Positions 24,521 through 34,394 of a DNA stretch of 64,000 nt are shown here, in pieces (position 1 is the first letter of the stretch; the number at the start of each line of letters is the position of its first letter). The notes below the pieces were generated by a model that saw only the letters and a program-made list of their open reading frames with translations, did not search any database and was not told the DNA's origin. The stretch is from NCBI GenBank assembly GCA_039028695.1, contig JBCCHN010000009.1:1-64000 (forward strand), given 5' to 3'. The stretch is from JANQKX01 sp039028695. Its GTDB lineage: Bacteria; Pseudomonadota; Alphaproteobacteria; Kiloniellales; Kiloniellaceae. The position numbers and the translations under genes are program-made.

Positions 24521-25945
24521 TTAGGCCGCGTCCGCCGCCAATTTTTGCGCCTTCGAGATGGCTTCGTCGATCGTGCCCACCATGTAGAAGGCCGCCTCGG
24601 GCAGGTGATCATAGTCGCCGGCGACGATGCCCTTAAAGCCGCGGATGGTTTCTTCCAGCGGCACCTGGACACCTGGCGTGCCTGTAAAGACCGTCGCCAC
24701 GTCGAATGGCTGGGACATAAAGCGCTGCATCTTACGTGCACGGGCCACGGTCAACTTGTCGTCTTCCGACAGCTCGTCCATGCCCAAAATGGCGATGATG
24801 TCTTGCAGCGCCTTATAGTTTTGCAGGATCCGCTGTACATCGCGGGCCACGCCGTAGTGCTCTTCACCCACCACGAAGGGGTCCAAAATACGGCTGGTGG
24901 AGTCCAAGGGATCCACCGCCGGATAAATGCCCAGCTCGGCGATCTGGCGCGACAGCACCGTCGTCGCGTCCAAGTGGGCAAAAGAGGTCGCCGGGGCCGG
25001 ATCGGTCAAGTCGTCCGCGGGCACGTAAATGGCCTGCACCGAGGTGATCGAGCCTTTTTTGGTGGTGGTGATCCGCTCTTGCATGGTGCCCATGTCTGTC
25101 GCCAGCGTTGGCTGATAGCCCACCGCCGAAGGAATGCGGCCCAAAAGCGCCGACACTTCCGAGCCGGCCTGAGTAAAGCGGAAGATGTTGTCCACGAAGA
25201 ACAGAACGTCCTGGCCTTCCTCGTCGCGGAAGTATTCTGCTTGGGTCAGGCCGGTCAAGGCGACACGGGCACGGGCACCGGGCGGTTCGTTCATCTGGCC
25301 ATAGACTAGTGCGGCCTTGGAGCCTTCCTCGCCGATCTTAATCACGCCAGACTCGATCATTTCATGGTAGAGGTCGTTGCCCTCACGAGTCCGCTCACCC
25401 ACTCCGGCAAACACGGAATAACCGCCGTGGGTCTTGGCGATGTTATTGATGAGCTCCATGATCAAGACAGTTTTGCCCACACCGGCACCGCCGAAGAGGC
25501 CGATCTTGCCGCCCTTGGCGTATGGCGCCAGCAGGTCCACCACTTTAATGCCGGTGACCAGCACTTCAGCCTCGGTGGATTGATCCACATATTCAGGCGC
25601 CGGGCGGTGGATAGCCGACTTCATCTTGGAGTCCAGCGGGCCAAGCTCGTCGATGGGCTCGCCGACAACGTTCATGATTCGACCCAAGGTCTCAGGGCCA
25701 ACGGGAACCAAGATCGGCTCGCCCGTGTCCTGCACCTCTTGGCCGCGCACCAGACCTTCGGTGGAGTCCATCGCGATGGTCCGCACCATGGATTCGCCCA
25801 GGTGTTGAGCGGCCTCAAGCACCAGGCGTTTGCCGTCATTAGTGGTTTCCAAGGAATTGAGAATCGGCGGCAGGTCGCCCTCGAACTGTACGTCCACGAC
25901 CGGGCCCATCACTTGGGTGATTTTGCCGACGAGATTCTTTGCCAT
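24521..25945 (-). CDS. atpD: ATP synthase F1 subunit beta
   Basis: A 474-aa catalytic subunit of F1. The P loop is GGAGVGKT, the catalytic Glu-Arg segment is GERTREGNDLYHEM, the Walker B strand ends in LFFVDNIFRF, and the ATP-synthase signature PAVDPLDSTS is present. Length and ends are normal (start MAKNLVGKITQVMGPVVDVQF). It lies 50 bases after atpG and 58 bases before atpC in one minus-strand operon. It works with the alpha and gamma subunits at the cytoplasmic face of the membrane. Confidence 0.98.
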   Translation of the reverse strand: MAKNLVGKITQVMGPVVDVQFEGDLPPILNSLETTNDGKRLVLEAAQHLGESMVRTIAMDSTEGLVRGQEVQDTGEPILVPVGPETLGRIMNVVGEPIDELGPLDSKMKSAIHRPAPEYVDQSTEAEVLVTGIKVVDLLAPYAKGGKIGLFGGAGVGKTVLIMELINNIAKTHGGYSVFAGVGERTREGNDLYHEMIESGVIKIGEEGSKAALVYGQMNEPPGARARVALTGLTQAEYFRDEEGQDVLFFVDNIFRFTQAGSEVSALLGRIPSAVGYQPTLATDMGTMQERITTTKKGSITSVQAIYVPADDLTDPAPATSFAHLDATTVLSRQIAELGIYPAVDPLDSTSRILDPFVVGEEHYGVARDVQRILQNYKALQDIIAILGMDELSEDDKLTVARARKMQRFMSQPFDVATVFTGTPGVQVPLEETIRGFKGIVAGDYDHLPEAAFYMVGTIDEAISKAQKLAADAA

Positions 25946-25995
25946 GGTCCTCTCTCCTTAAACGCCGCCCTTTGATTCGAGCTGGCGGACTGATG

Positions 25996-26901
25996 CTACA
26001 TCGCTTCCTTGGCGGAAATGATTTCGATAAGTTCGTTGGTGATCACGGCCTGACGGGTCCGGTTGTAAATCTGGGTCAGGTTATTGATCATTTCGCCAGC
26101 GTTCCGGGTGGCTGAATCCATCGCCGTCATGCGGGCGCCATGCTCGCTGGCGGCATTCTCCAAGATCGCCTTAAAGATCTGCACCGAGAGGTTCCGTGGC
26201 AGCAAGGCCTCCAGAATCTCCGCTTCATCGGGCTCGTACTCGTAAATGGCCCCATCCAGACCCGCGCCCTCGGCACCAGCCTCAAAATCGGCTTCCTCTT
26301 CCTCGGGAACCGCAAAGGGCACCAGCTGTTGCGTGGTGACAATCTGGGTCATGGCCGATTTGAACTGGGCGAAAATAATTTTGCACACATCAAACTCGCC
26401 GGCGTTCAGCATGGACTGAATGCGCTCGGCAATTTCCGCGGCGGTTTCGAAACGGGGGTGGGGCCTGCCCACATCCTCGATCGTATCGATGATCATTTCA
26501 CCGTATTCACGGCGCAATTGATCGCGGCCCTTGCGGCCGACGCAAAGGATCTTGACCTTTTTGCCCTCGTCAAGGCGGGCCCGAATTTGGCGCCTGGCCT
26601 CCCGAACGATTGAGGAGTTAAAGCCGCCGCACAGACCCCGATCCGCCGTGCCCACCACCAACAAATGGGTGGTATCACTGCCGGTGCCGCCCAACAGCAA
26701 GGGTGCCCCGGCCTGGGCTGCCGCCGACGAGGCCAAAGAGCCCAGCATGCGCTCCATGCGCTCCGCATAAGGGCGCGAGGCCTGAGCCTGCTCCTCCGCT
26801 TTGCGAAGCTTGGCGGCCGCCACCATTTTCATGGCCGAGGTGATCTTTTGCGTCGATTTGACGCTGGCGATCCGGTTTCTTAGGTCCTTAAGACTGGGCA
26901 T
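25996..26901 (-). CDS. atpG: ATP synthase F1 subunit gamma
   Basis: A 301-aa central-stalk subunit whose rotation couples proton flow to ATP synthesis. The two long helices are seen at the ends, MPSLKDLRNRIASVKSTQKI with TSAMKMVAAAKLRKA, and the C-terminal signature SATRNAGEMINNLTQIYNRTRQAVIT. An acidic insert (PEEEEADFEAGAEG at about 195-210) is slightly longer than in E. coli. The position between atpA and atpD is standard. Confidence 0.97.
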   Translation of the reverse strand: MPSLKDLRNRIASVKSTQKITSAMKMVAAAKLRKAEEQAQASRPYAERMERMLGSLASSAAAQAGAPLLLGGTGSDTTHLLVVGTADRGLCGGFNSSIVREARRQIRARLDEGKKVKILCVGRKGRDQLRREYGEMIIDTIEDVGRPHPRFETAAEIAERIQSMLNAGEFDVCKIIFAQFKSAMTQIVTTQQLVPFAVPEEEEADFEAGAEGAGLDGAIYEYEPDEAEILEALLPRNLSVQIFKAILENAASEHGARMTAMDSATRNAGEMINNLTQIYNRTRQAVITNELIEIISAKEAM

Positions 26902-26943
26902 GCCGTCTTATCCGCTCCAACCCGCTTTCGCGCTGCAAAAAAC

Positions 26944-28473
26944 TTAAGTGAAGTTCTTGGTAAAGTTATCCATAAAGGCCTTCAGCTTGGCCTCGGTATC
27001 GTCGGAAATCGCGTTTTCTTGACGCAGAACCTCCAAGATATCACTGCCCGAGCTGCGGATCTCAGACAGGAGCTGCTGTTCGTAGGCCACCACGTTCGGC
27101 AGATCAATGCCGTCCAGGTAACCGCGCACACCGGCGTATATCACCACAACCTGTTCTTCCACCGGAAGCGGTTTGTACTGGGCCTGTTTGAGCAACTCGG
27201 TCAAGCGCGCGCCACGAGCCAAGAGGCGTTGTGTGGCCGCGTCCAGGTCTGAGGCAAACTGGGAAAAGGCTTCCATTTCGCGGAACTGGGCCAGCTCAAG
27301 CTTAATGGTGCCGGCAACCTGCTTCATGGCCTTGACTTGGGCAGCCGAACCCACCCGGCTGACCGATAGACCAACATTCACCGCGGGTCGCACACCTTTA
27401 TAGAAGAGGCCGGTTTCCAAAAAGATCTGACCATCGGTAATGGAGATCACGTTGGTTGGAATATAGGCCGACACGTCGCCCGCTTGGGTTTCAATAACCG
27501 GCAGGGCCGTCAAGGATCCGTTGCCTGCTTCGTCGCCCATCTTGGCGGCCCGCTCCAGCAAACGGGAGTGCAGGTAGAACACATCGCCAGGAAAGGCCTC
27601 ACGACCCGGAGGGCGGCGCAGCAACAGGGACATTTGACGATAAGCCACGGCTTGCTTGGACAGATCGTCATAGGTGATCACCGCGTGCATACCGTTGTCG
27701 CGGAAGAACTCACCCATTGTGCAGCCCACATAGGGCGCCAGGAACTGCAGCGGTGCCGGCTCGGAGGCCGTCGCGGAAACGATGATTGAGTATTCGAGCG
27801 CACCGTGATCTTCGAGTGTCTTCACAAATTTGGCGACAGATGACCGCTTTTGTCCCACCGCCACGTATATGCAATAGAGCTTCTTGGATTCATCATCGCC
27901 CTGATTGATGGGCTTCTGGTTGATGATCGTGTCTAGCGCGATGGCGGTTTTACCGGTTTGCCGGTCGCCGATGATCAACTCACGCTGGCCCCGGCCCACG
28001 GGTATCAGACTGTCGATCGCCTTCAGACCCGTTTGCATGGGCTCGTGCACGGATTTCCGCGGAATGATGCCCGGTGCCTTGACCTCAACCCGGCGGCGTT
28101 CCGCGTCCTCAATGGGCCCCTTGCCGTCGATGGGGTTGCCCAGTCCGTCTACGACGCGGCCCAACAGACCCCGGCCAACCGGCACGTCGACGATGTTGCC
28201 GGTCCGCTTGACTGTGTCGCCTTCCTTAATGCCCCGGTCGTCGCCGAAGATAACGATACCCACGTTATCCACTTCCAGGTTCAGGGCCATGCCCTTAATG
28301 CCACCCGGAAATTCCACAAGCTCACCGGCCTGCACGTTATCCAGCCCGTAAACGCGGGCAACACCGTCACCCACCGAGAGCACTTGACCCACCTCGGCCA
28401 CATCGGCTTCGGTCCCGAAATTCTCAATTTGGTCCTTGAGGATTGCGGAGATTTCCGCGGCGCGGATATCCAT
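26944..28473 (-). CDS. atpA: ATP synthase F1 subunit alpha
   Basis: A 509-aa non-catalytic nucleotide-binding subunit. The P loop is GDRQTGKT, and the family signature PAVNVGLSVSRVGSAAQ is present. The catalytic arginine lies in that SRVGS segment. ATG 28473 (MDIRAAEISAILKDQI) is preferred over the TTG one codon earlier, because it overlaps the atpH stop by one base (TGATG), the arrangement expected for coupled translation. The gap to atpG is 42 bases. Confidence 0.97.
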   Translation of the reverse strand: MDIRAAEISAILKDQIENFGTEADVAEVGQVLSVGDGVARVYGLDNVQAGELVEFPGGIKGMALNLEVDNVGIVIFGDDRGIKEGDTVKRTGNIVDVPVGRGLLGRVVDGLGNPIDGKGPIEDAERRRVEVKAPGIIPRKSVHEPMQTGLKAIDSLIPVGRGQRELIIGDRQTGKTAIALDTIINQKPINQGDDESKKLYCIYVAVGQKRSSVAKFVKTLEDHGALEYSIIVSATASEPAPLQFLAPYVGCTMGEFFRDNGMHAVITYDDLSKQAVAYRQMSLLLRRPPGREAFPGDVFYLHSRLLERAAKMGDEAGNGSLTALPVIETQAGDVSAYIPTNVISITDGQIFLETGLFYKGVRPAVNVGLSVSRVGSAAQVKAMKQVAGTIKLELAQFREMEAFSQFASDLDAATQRLLARGARLTELLKQAQYKPLPVEEQVVVIYAGVRGYLDGIDLPNVVAYEQQLLSEIRSSGSDILEVLRQENAISDDTEAKLKAFMDNFTKNFT

Positions 28474-29033
28474 CAACCGACCCCTTTCATGGCAAGTTGA
28501 AGTCTTTGTAATTTAGTGCGCAAGGAGCTGTCGATCATGCGGCTGCCCACTCGGACAATCAGGCCGCCGATCAAGGACTGATCCACCTCCACATCAACTT
28601 GCACATTGGCCCCAACCGTCGACTTAAGCGCATCGGTCAGGGACTGGCGTTGTTGATCCGAAAGTGCCCGCGCACTGGTGACATGTGCGGTAACCTCGCC
28701 GCGTCGGCGGGCGAGTTCCGCAAGATAGGTATCGATGATCGACACCAAAGCAAATAGTCGGTGATTTTGAGCCACGACAAGAACGAAGCGGCGAGTCAGA
28801 TCGGATACGCCGACTTTTTCCATGACCGCGGACATGACGCCCGCCATCTGATCCCGGTTGTAAAGCGGGCTGCGCAAAAAACGCCCCAGTTCGTCGCTTT
28901 CTAAGACTGCGGCGCGCAGACTGCGCAAATCGTCGGACACCTGATCCAGGGCCTTCTTCTCGTCCGCGAGGTCGAGCAGAGCCAGCGCATAGCGCCCGGC
29001 CAGGCCACTCAGGCTTGTGTCTTCACCCGCCAA
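28473..29033 (-). CDS. atpH: ATP synthase F1 subunit delta
   Basis: A 186-aa delta (OSCP) subunit of the peripheral stalk. The N-terminal helical domain (SGLAGRYALALLDLADE) and the C-terminal signature VDQSLIGGLIVRVGSRMIDSSLRTKL (core GGLIVRVGSRMID) are clear. The start is taken as TTG 29033, which gives the normal family length. The longer frame from 29102 would add 23 residues rich in Gly/Arg without family similarity. A G-rich stretch precedes the TTG by about eight bases. It is the first gene of the atp operon. The 264 bases up to the priA stop should hold the promoter, which I could not place. Confidence 0.93.
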   Translation of the reverse strand: MAGEDTSLSGLAGRYALALLDLADEKKALDQVSDDLRSLRAAVLESDELGRFLRSPLYNRDQMAGVMSAVMEKVGVSDLTRRFVLVVAQNHRLFALVSIIDTYLAELARRRGEVTAHVTSARALSDQQRQSLTDALKSTVGANVQVDVEVDQSLIGGLIVRVGSRMIDSSLRTKLQRLQLAMKGVG

Positions 29034-29297
29034 GCTTAACGCCCCCCGTCTAACATTGCAGTACCCCGGCACGGGGCCCCGAGCCCCAGAATTGCCACGC
29101 ATTTTGCGTTCTCAACAGCGTTTTCGCTGGCGAGCGCGCGTTTGGTATCATAGACGAAACAGCCTTGCAAGACGAGTCAGACAAGTTCGTTGGGACACAA
29201 CAAATTATGTGGTTTAGAGCAGGAAATGTGATTGTTGGAAGTGGGTTTCTTTCCCTTGATTTCGCGGTCGTCCTGTCTGAGACGTCCAAAATCCGTT

Positions 29298-31679
29298 CTA
29301 GTAAAAGCTTTGTGGGTCCACGTCTACTTGAACGCGTACCTGGGCCGGCCACTTGCCGCGGCCAAGCCAACTGCGCAGATAAGCTTGGGGCAGAAGGTCC
29401 CTGCGGGATTTCAACAGAAAACGACGGCGATGACGGCCCCTCAAAATGGCCAGGGGAGCCGGCGCCGGCCCCAGCAAGGTGAAGCCCTCTTGGGCCGGAG
29501 CGGATCGGGCCAATTCCACTGCGATCTGATCAATCTGGGCTGGGTCCGGCCCCGACAGAATGACGGCCGCCAGGCGGCCGAAGGGCGGCATGGCTTGAGC
29601 TTGGCGGGCCTGGGATTCTTGGGCCAAAAACTGGTCTCGATCCCCCGAGGTCATCGCTCGCATGACGGGATGATCCGGCTCATAGCTTTGTAGCATCACC
29701 CGCCCTGGACGTTCTGCTCGTCCGGCCCGTCCGGCCACTTGGTGGAGAAGCTGATAGGTCCGCTCGCCGGCCCTCAGATCCCCACCCGACAAGCCTAGGT
29801 CCGCATCAATGACCCCGACCAAGGTCAGGTTGGGGAAATTGTGGCCCTTGGAAATAATCTGGGTCCCGATCAGCAGATCGATCTCATGGTCCTGGACTGC
29901 CCGGATCAATTCCGCCGCCGCCATGGGACCGGAGAGGGTGTCGCTGGCCATCACCGCCTGGCGCGCCTCGGGGTAAAGGTTGGCTACTTCTTCGCTCAGG
30001 CGCTCCACGCCTGGCCCGCAAGCGGCCATGTTGCCGGCCTCACCACACTCGGGACAAGCATTAGGGATCGGTGCGGCGTAGCCGCAGTGATGGCATTGGA
30101 TCTTGCTGGCCAAGCGGTGCTCCACCAGCCAGGCTGTGCAGTTTGGGCATTGTAGACGGTGCCCGCAGGTGCGGCAGAGGGTGAGCGGAGCATAGCCTCG
30201 GCGATTGAGGAACAGAAGAACCTGTTCCCCCTCTGCTAAAGTCTTTTCGATCGCCGTGCGCAGGGGTTGGGATAGCCAGGACTGAGCCGCGCTGCCTTTC
30301 TGCCCTTCCCGGCGCGGTGGGGGAAAGAGTCGCAAGTCCACCACATCGATCGTGGGCAACTGGGCTTGCCCATAGCGCGCCGGCAGCACTGCCCGATCAT
30401 ATCGACCGGCCGCCGCGTTGGTCAGGCTTTCCAGGGACGGCGTGGCGGAGGCCAGAATGGTCGGGATACCGCCCAAGCGGGCGCGCACAATGGCCATGTC
30501 CCGGGCATTGTAGGTAACGCCGTCTTCCTGTTTAAACGACGAATCCTGCTCCTCATCCACCACGATGAGCCCCAGGTTCTGGTAGGGCAAGAAAAGGGCC
30601 GAGCGCGCGCCGACCACGACCCGTGCCTTGCCTTCTGCCACCGCTCGCCAGCTGAGGCGGCGTTGTTTGGACGTCATGTCGGAATGCCAAACCGCTGGAT
30701 TGGACCCAAAGCGTTCGGCGAAGCGGGCGAGCCACTGGGCGGAGAGAGCGATCTCGGGTAGTAAGACCAAGATTTGAGCCTGCTGGGAAAGGGCCGCGGC
30801 CACTGCCTCGAAATAAACTTCTGTTTTGCCGGAGCCGGTCACCCCATCCAGAAGAGTCACGGAATAGCCACCATTGACGACCTTTTGGCGCAGGTCCGCT
30901 GCGGCCTTGCTTTGGTCGGCGGACAGCTCGGGCCCGGGCCAATCCGGATCGGGGGCGCGAAAGGGAGCCTGTGGGACGACCTGGCGGCGTTCAATCAATC
31001 CCGCATCGACCAATCCCTTGATGACCGAGGTTGAGACTGCTGCCTCTCGAGCGAGGTCACTCAACCCGCGGGCGGGCCCGTTTTGAAGAGCCTGCAGGAC
31101 CCGTCGGCGAGCCGGTGTTAGGCGAATCCCATTGCTCATGCCGGCTTGCCCTGCTTCCGTTTTTCCGGAGAGGTCGAGGTTTTGGCTGCCTTCGGCCAAT
31201 TCGTACGCGACGTGGGGCGATGGTTCCTCAAGAGCCTTTGCGGAGCTTAGGGCCATTCGCAGGACATTACCCTCAGGTGCCAAGCAATAGGTCGCCACCC
31301 ATTCGATAAAGCGTCGGGCAACGGCGGTCAGGGGCGGTACGGGACAGGGCCCGATAATTTCCTTCAAGCGGCTTTCCGGCAGCGGTGTTTCATCCCCTCC
31401 GACCTTCAGTTGAGGGTTGTCCCAAACCACGCCCACTGACTCACGGCGCCCGAAGGGTACGCGGACCACAGAACCGGCGGGAAAGTCATCGCCTGGCGGA
31501 GTTAAATAGTCGAAAGTGCCATCAAGGGGCAGGGGTAGCAAAACCGAAAGGCGTTTACGTGGGTCTGAAATACCTTGACCGGGAAAAAGTGATGAGGCGG
31601 ATGGTACCGAAGCGCTGGCCTTTTTAGGGTTGGCCTGTGTTGCGCTGAATTGTGTGGCGCTGGCGTGTGTGATTGGCAT
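29298..31679 (-). CDS. priA: Primosomal protein N' (replication restart helicase PriA)
   Basis: A 793-aa DNA helicase that reloads replication forks. The 3'-end binding domain (about 45-150) starts LSVLLPLPLDGTFDYLTPPG. The helicase core has Walker A GVTGSGKTEVYF and Walker B VVDEEQ. The zinc-binding insert has four CxxC pairs (CRTCGHRLQCPNC, CHHC, CPEC). The helicase C-terminal part contains IGTQIISKGHNFPNLTLVGV. The first 40 residues are low-complexity (Ala/Ser) and may not be translated. Its place upstream of atpHAGDC is characteristic of Alphaproteobacteria. Divergent from fsa. Confidence 0.96.
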   Translation of the reverse strand: MPITHASATQFSATQANPKKASASVPSASSLFPGQGISDPRKRLSVLLPLPLDGTFDYLTPPGDDFPAGSVVRVPFGRRESVGVVWDNPQLKVGGDETPLPESRLKEIIGPCPVPPLTAVARRFIEWVATYCLAPEGNVLRMALSSAKALEEPSPHVAYELAEGSQNLDLSGKTEAGQAGMSNGIRLTPARRRVLQALQNGPARGLSDLAREAAVSTSVIKGLVDAGLIERRQVVPQAPFRAPDPDWPGPELSADQSKAAADLRQKVVNGGYSVTLLDGVTGSGKTEVYFEAVAAALSQQAQILVLLPEIALSAQWLARFAERFGSNPAVWHSDMTSKQRRLSWRAVAEGKARVVVGARSALFLPYQNLGLIVVDEEQDSSFKQEDGVTYNARDMAIVRARLGGIPTILASATPSLESLTNAAAGRYDRAVLPARYGQAQLPTIDVVDLRLFPPPRREGQKGSAAQSWLSQPLRTAIEKTLAEGEQVLLFLNRRGYAPLTLCRTCGHRLQCPNCTAWLVEHRLASKIQCHHCGYAAPIPNACPECGEAGNMAACGPGVERLSEEVANLYPEARQAVMASDTLSGPMAAAELIRAVQDHEIDLLIGTQIISKGHNFPNLTLVGVIDADLGLSGGDLRAGERTYQLLHQVAGRAGRAERPGRVMLQSYEPDHPVMRAMTSGDRDQFLAQESQARQAQAMPPFGRLAAVILSGPDPAQIDQIAVELARSAPAQEGFTLLGPAPAPLAILRGRHRRRFLLKSRRDLLPQAYLRSWLGRGKWPAQVRVQVDVDPQSFY

Positions 31680-31802
31680 CGGCTACACTTTACGCTTCCG
31701 AGTCGCCGACGGCCATGCCGCTTCAGTCGATCGGAAAAAAATACGAGAGGCAATATTTTACCGGCGCAGGCCGGCTAAGGCGTTGATCTTTAGGCTCTGG
31801 TA

Positions 31803-31840
31803 ATCTATCGCACACAAGACTGATCTATTGCACACGCTGA
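31803..31840 (+). repeat. Imperfect tandem repeat before fsa
   Basis: ATCTATCGCACACAAGACTG (31803-31822) is followed directly by ATCTATTGCACACGCTGA (31823-31840), with a possible third decayed copy (GATACACAAG) just after. It sits in the 195-base divergent gap between priA and fsa, 35 bases before the fsa start. It may be a regulator site. Confidence 0.35.
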
Positions 31841-31874
31841 TCCACGATACACAAGGGAAAGACTGGCAAAGCCC

Positions 31875-32537
31875 ATGAAGTTTTTTATCGATACCGCGGA
31901 TGTTGCCGAAATACGCGATCTGGCCGCGACTGGCTTGGTGGACGGCGTTACCACAAACCCATCCCTGGTGGCCAAGACCGGCCGCAACTTTTTCGACGTT
32001 TTACGGGAAATCTGCGCGGTCGTGCCCGGGCCGGTATCGGCCGAGGTGGCCGCGACGGATCTTGACACCATGCTATCGGAGGGCCGCGCTTTGGCCCAAT
32101 TGGCACCCAATATCGTTATCAAAGTCCCCCTCACCCCGGACGGTCTAAAGGCCTGCAAGGCCCTCAGCGATAGCGGCACTAAAGTCAACGTGACCCTCTG
32201 TTTCTCCGCCGCCCAGGCAATTCTGGCCGCCAAGGCCGGCGCAACCTATATCTCACCCTTTATCGGTCGCTTGGACGATGTGGGCACCGACGGCTTGACC
32301 CTCATCGCTGATATCGTGGAGATCTACGAATCCTATCCGGCCTTCACCACCGAAGTGCTTGTCGCCTCGATTCGCGGCGTTAATCACGTGATCGAGTCGG
32401 CCAAAATGGGCGCCGATGTTGCTACCATACCACCGGGTGTTTTGCGCGCCATGTATAAGCATCCCTTGACGGACAAGGGTTTGGATGCCTTCTTGGCGGA
32501 TTGGGCAAAAACCGGCCAGTCCATCTTGGATCAGTAG
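31875..32537 (+). CDS. fsa: Fructose-6-phosphate aldolase / small transaldolase
   Basis: A 220-aa class I aldolase of the TalC/MipB type. The opening is MKFFIDTADVAEIRDLA, then DGVTTNPSL, and the Schiff-base lysine lies in NIVIKVPLTPDGLKA. The phosphate-binding end is ISPFIGRLDDVG. At this length the protein belongs to the short subfamily, whose members act either as transaldolase in the pentose phosphate pathway or as fructose-6-phosphate aldolase; sequence alone does not separate them here. It starts a plus-strand group with DUF484 and xerC. Confidence 0.92.
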   Translation: MKFFIDTADVAEIRDLAATGLVDGVTTNPSLVAKTGRNFFDVLREICAVVPGPVSAEVAATDLDTMLSEGRALAQLAPNIVIKVPLTPDGLKACKALSDSGTKVNVTLCFSAAQAILAAKAGATYISPFIGRLDDVGTDGLTLIADIVEIYESYPAFTTEVLVASIRGVNHVIESAKMGADVATIPPGVLRAMYKHPLTDKGLDAFLADWAKTGQSILDQ

Positions 32538-32553
32538 GTAAGGGCCGCCGCAC

Positions 32554-33363
32554 ATGTCCAAACCGGGCGATTTATCACCACAAGGCATGAAGGGGCGTCG
32601 AGGGTCGTCTCCTAAAAAGCGGGCATCGGAGGCCGGCGCGCAGAGGGCCAAAGAGCAAGGAAATGGTGCAGCTGAAGCCCGTCCGATAACAGATGACCAG
32701 GTGGCAACTTACTTGCGTCGCCACCCGGATTTCCTGCAGCGCCATCCCGAGTTGATGGATGTCCTTGATGTGCCTGCGTCCTACCAGGGCAATGGCGTGG
32801 TGGATCTGCGCCACGAATTGCTCAAGCGCCTAAGGGCCGAGGTCAGCGACCTCACCAGCAGCCGAGATTCCCTCTTGGCCACCGGCCGGTCCAATCTTAT
32901 GACGCAAAACCGCGTGCACCAGGCCGTGCTGGCCATGTTGGAGGCCCATTCCTTCGAGCGTTTCATCGAAACCATTACCACCGATATGGCCATCATCCTG
33001 GACATCGACATGGTGACCGTGTGTGTCGAGATTTCTGCCGAGGCGTTGGCGGCCAAATCCATTGACGGCATTTCGCCGCTGGAACCTGGGCAAATCGAGC
33101 AGATTTTCGGACCCAGCGGACATGTCTGCCTGCGTAGCGATATCGCCGGCGACCCGGTGATCTTTGGGGAAGGGGCGGGCCTTATTCGTTCCGACGCCTT
33201 AATCCGCCTCAACATCAGCCCGGAAGCGCCTCAAGCTGTTTTGGCACTGGGCTCGCGAGACCCGGACCACTATCACAGTAGCCAGGGGACCGAACTGATG
33301 AGCTTTTTGGCGCGTGTCTTGGAATGTGGTTGCCGCAAATGGCTCGGCATGCCCTCACCCTGA
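32554..33363 (+). CDS. DUF484 family protein
   Basis: A 269-aa cytoplasmic protein. After a basic low-complexity start (KGRRGSSPKKRASEAGAQRAKEQ), the DUF484 motif follows (QVATYLRRHPDFLQRHPELMDVLDVP) at about 48-75. A coiled segment and a GAF-like domain (about 115-260) follow. The family, with E. coli YigA as a member, lies directly upstream of xerC in many proteobacteria, as here, where the reading frames overlap. Its function is unknown; the GAF-like fold suggests ligand or partner sensing. Confidence 0.87.
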   Translation: MSKPGDLSPQGMKGRRGSSPKKRASEAGAQRAKEQGNGAAEARPITDDQVATYLRRHPDFLQRHPELMDVLDVPASYQGNGVVDLRHELLKRLRAEVSDLTSSRDSLLATGRSNLMTQNRVHQAVLAMLEAHSFERFIETITTDMAIILDIDMVTVCVEISAEALAAKSIDGISPLEPGQIEQIFGPSGHVCLRSDIAGDPVIFGEGAGLIRSDALIRLNISPEAPQAVLALGSRDPDHYHSSQGTELMSFLARVLECGCRKWLGMPSP

Positions 33364-34343
33364 CGCCTCGATCAGCCGACGACAGCCCTTTGAATGCGGC
33401 GCTGTCAGCGGACGTGCGGGACACTTGTCAAGCTTGGCTGGATTGGCTGGTGGTCGAGCGGCGAAGCTCCGACCATACCTGTGCTGCCTATCAACGGGAT
33501 CTACTCGATTGTTTGGTGTTTTTTGCTGGCCATCTGGGTCAGTCGGTCGGGATGGATCAGTTGGCCCAGCTTGGCCTGCGTGATTTCCGTGCCTGGCTCG
33601 CCGCCCGCCATCGCCGTGGTTTGCAACATAGCAGCAATGCCCGAGCCCTTTCCGTGGTGCGCGGCTTTTTTCGATGGCTCGCCAAAACGGGTCGCCTTGA
33701 AAATACGGCTGTGTTGGGCTTGCGCGGTCCCAAGCTGGCCACTGCCCTGCCAAAGGCCCTCGGCCGGCGTGAGGCCAAGGAGGTTGTCACGTCCCTCGGC
33801 TCAATGGCTGAGCCGGGATGGATTGGCAAGAGGGATACGGCCGTTTTGCTTTTGCTCTACGGCGCGGGACTGCGGATCGGTGAGGCACTGGGCCTAAGCC
33901 GAAAGGATGCGCCTGCCGCCGGCCAAACAAGTTTGCGCGTTCTGGGCAAAGGTCAAAAGGAGCGGCAGGTTCCCCTCTTGCCGGTAATCCCATTGGCGAT
34001 TGAGGCGTATCTGCGCGCTTGCCCCCACGATTTGGCAGCGGAGGGACCGCTTTTCCTGGGCAAACGGGGCGGTCCCTTAAGGGCCCGGCAGATCCAGCTC
34101 CGGGTTCAGGAACTGCGCGGCTATCTCGGGCTGCCCGACAGCGCCACGCCCCATGCCCTGCGCCATTCCTTTGCGACCCATCTGCTGCAGGCAGGCGGCG
34201 ACCTGCGCAGCATCCAGGAACTTCTAGGGCATGCTTCGCTGAGCACCACCCAGCGTTATACGGCATTGGATAGCGATGCCCTGCTCGCCGTTTATGACGC
34301 GGCTCATCCCCGCGCCAAGAAAAATAGGGGCGCCGAAAAATAG
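33342..34343 (+). CDS. xerC: Tyrosine recombinase XerC
   Basis: A tyrosine recombinase of about 333 aa that resolves chromosome dimers at dif together with XerD. The SAM-like N-terminal domain spans about 25-110. The catalytic set is Arg in YGAGLRIGEAL, Lys in LGKGQKERQVP, His and Arg in HALRHSFATHLL, His in LGHASLSTTQ, and the nucleophile Tyr in TQRYTAL. ATG 33342 is used; ATG 33324 in the same frame is an alternative. Either way the start lies inside the DUF484 gene, so the two are probably cotranslated. Confidence 0.92.
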   Translation, partial: ARHALTLTPRSADDSPLNAALSADVRDTCQAWLDWLVVERRSSDHTCAAYQRDLLDCLVFFAGHLGQSVGMDQLAQLGLRDFRAWLAARHRRGLQHSSNARALSVVRGFFRWLAKTGRLENTAVLGLRGPKLATALPKALGRREAKEVVTSLGSMAEPGWIGKRDTAVLLLLYGAGLRIGEALGLSRKDAPAAGQTSLRVLGKGQKERQVPLLPVIPLAIEAYLRACPHDLAAEGPLFLGKRGGPLRARQIQLRVQELRGYLGLPDSATPHALRHSFATHLLQAGGDLRSIQELLGHASLSTTQRYTALDSDALLAVYDAAHPRAKKNRGAEK

Positions 34344-34394
34344 GTCGCCATAGATAAGGATGCGGAAAAGGGGGAAAAGCGCCGCCAGAATGGC

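Noticed and set aside
24521..25975. Long plus-strand frames opposite atpD
   Set aside because: They are shadows of the highly conserved ATP synthase beta gene.
29034..29102. N-terminal extension of atpH from 29102
   Set aside because: The extra 23 residues have no similarity to delta subunits, and the TTG at 29033 gives the usual length.
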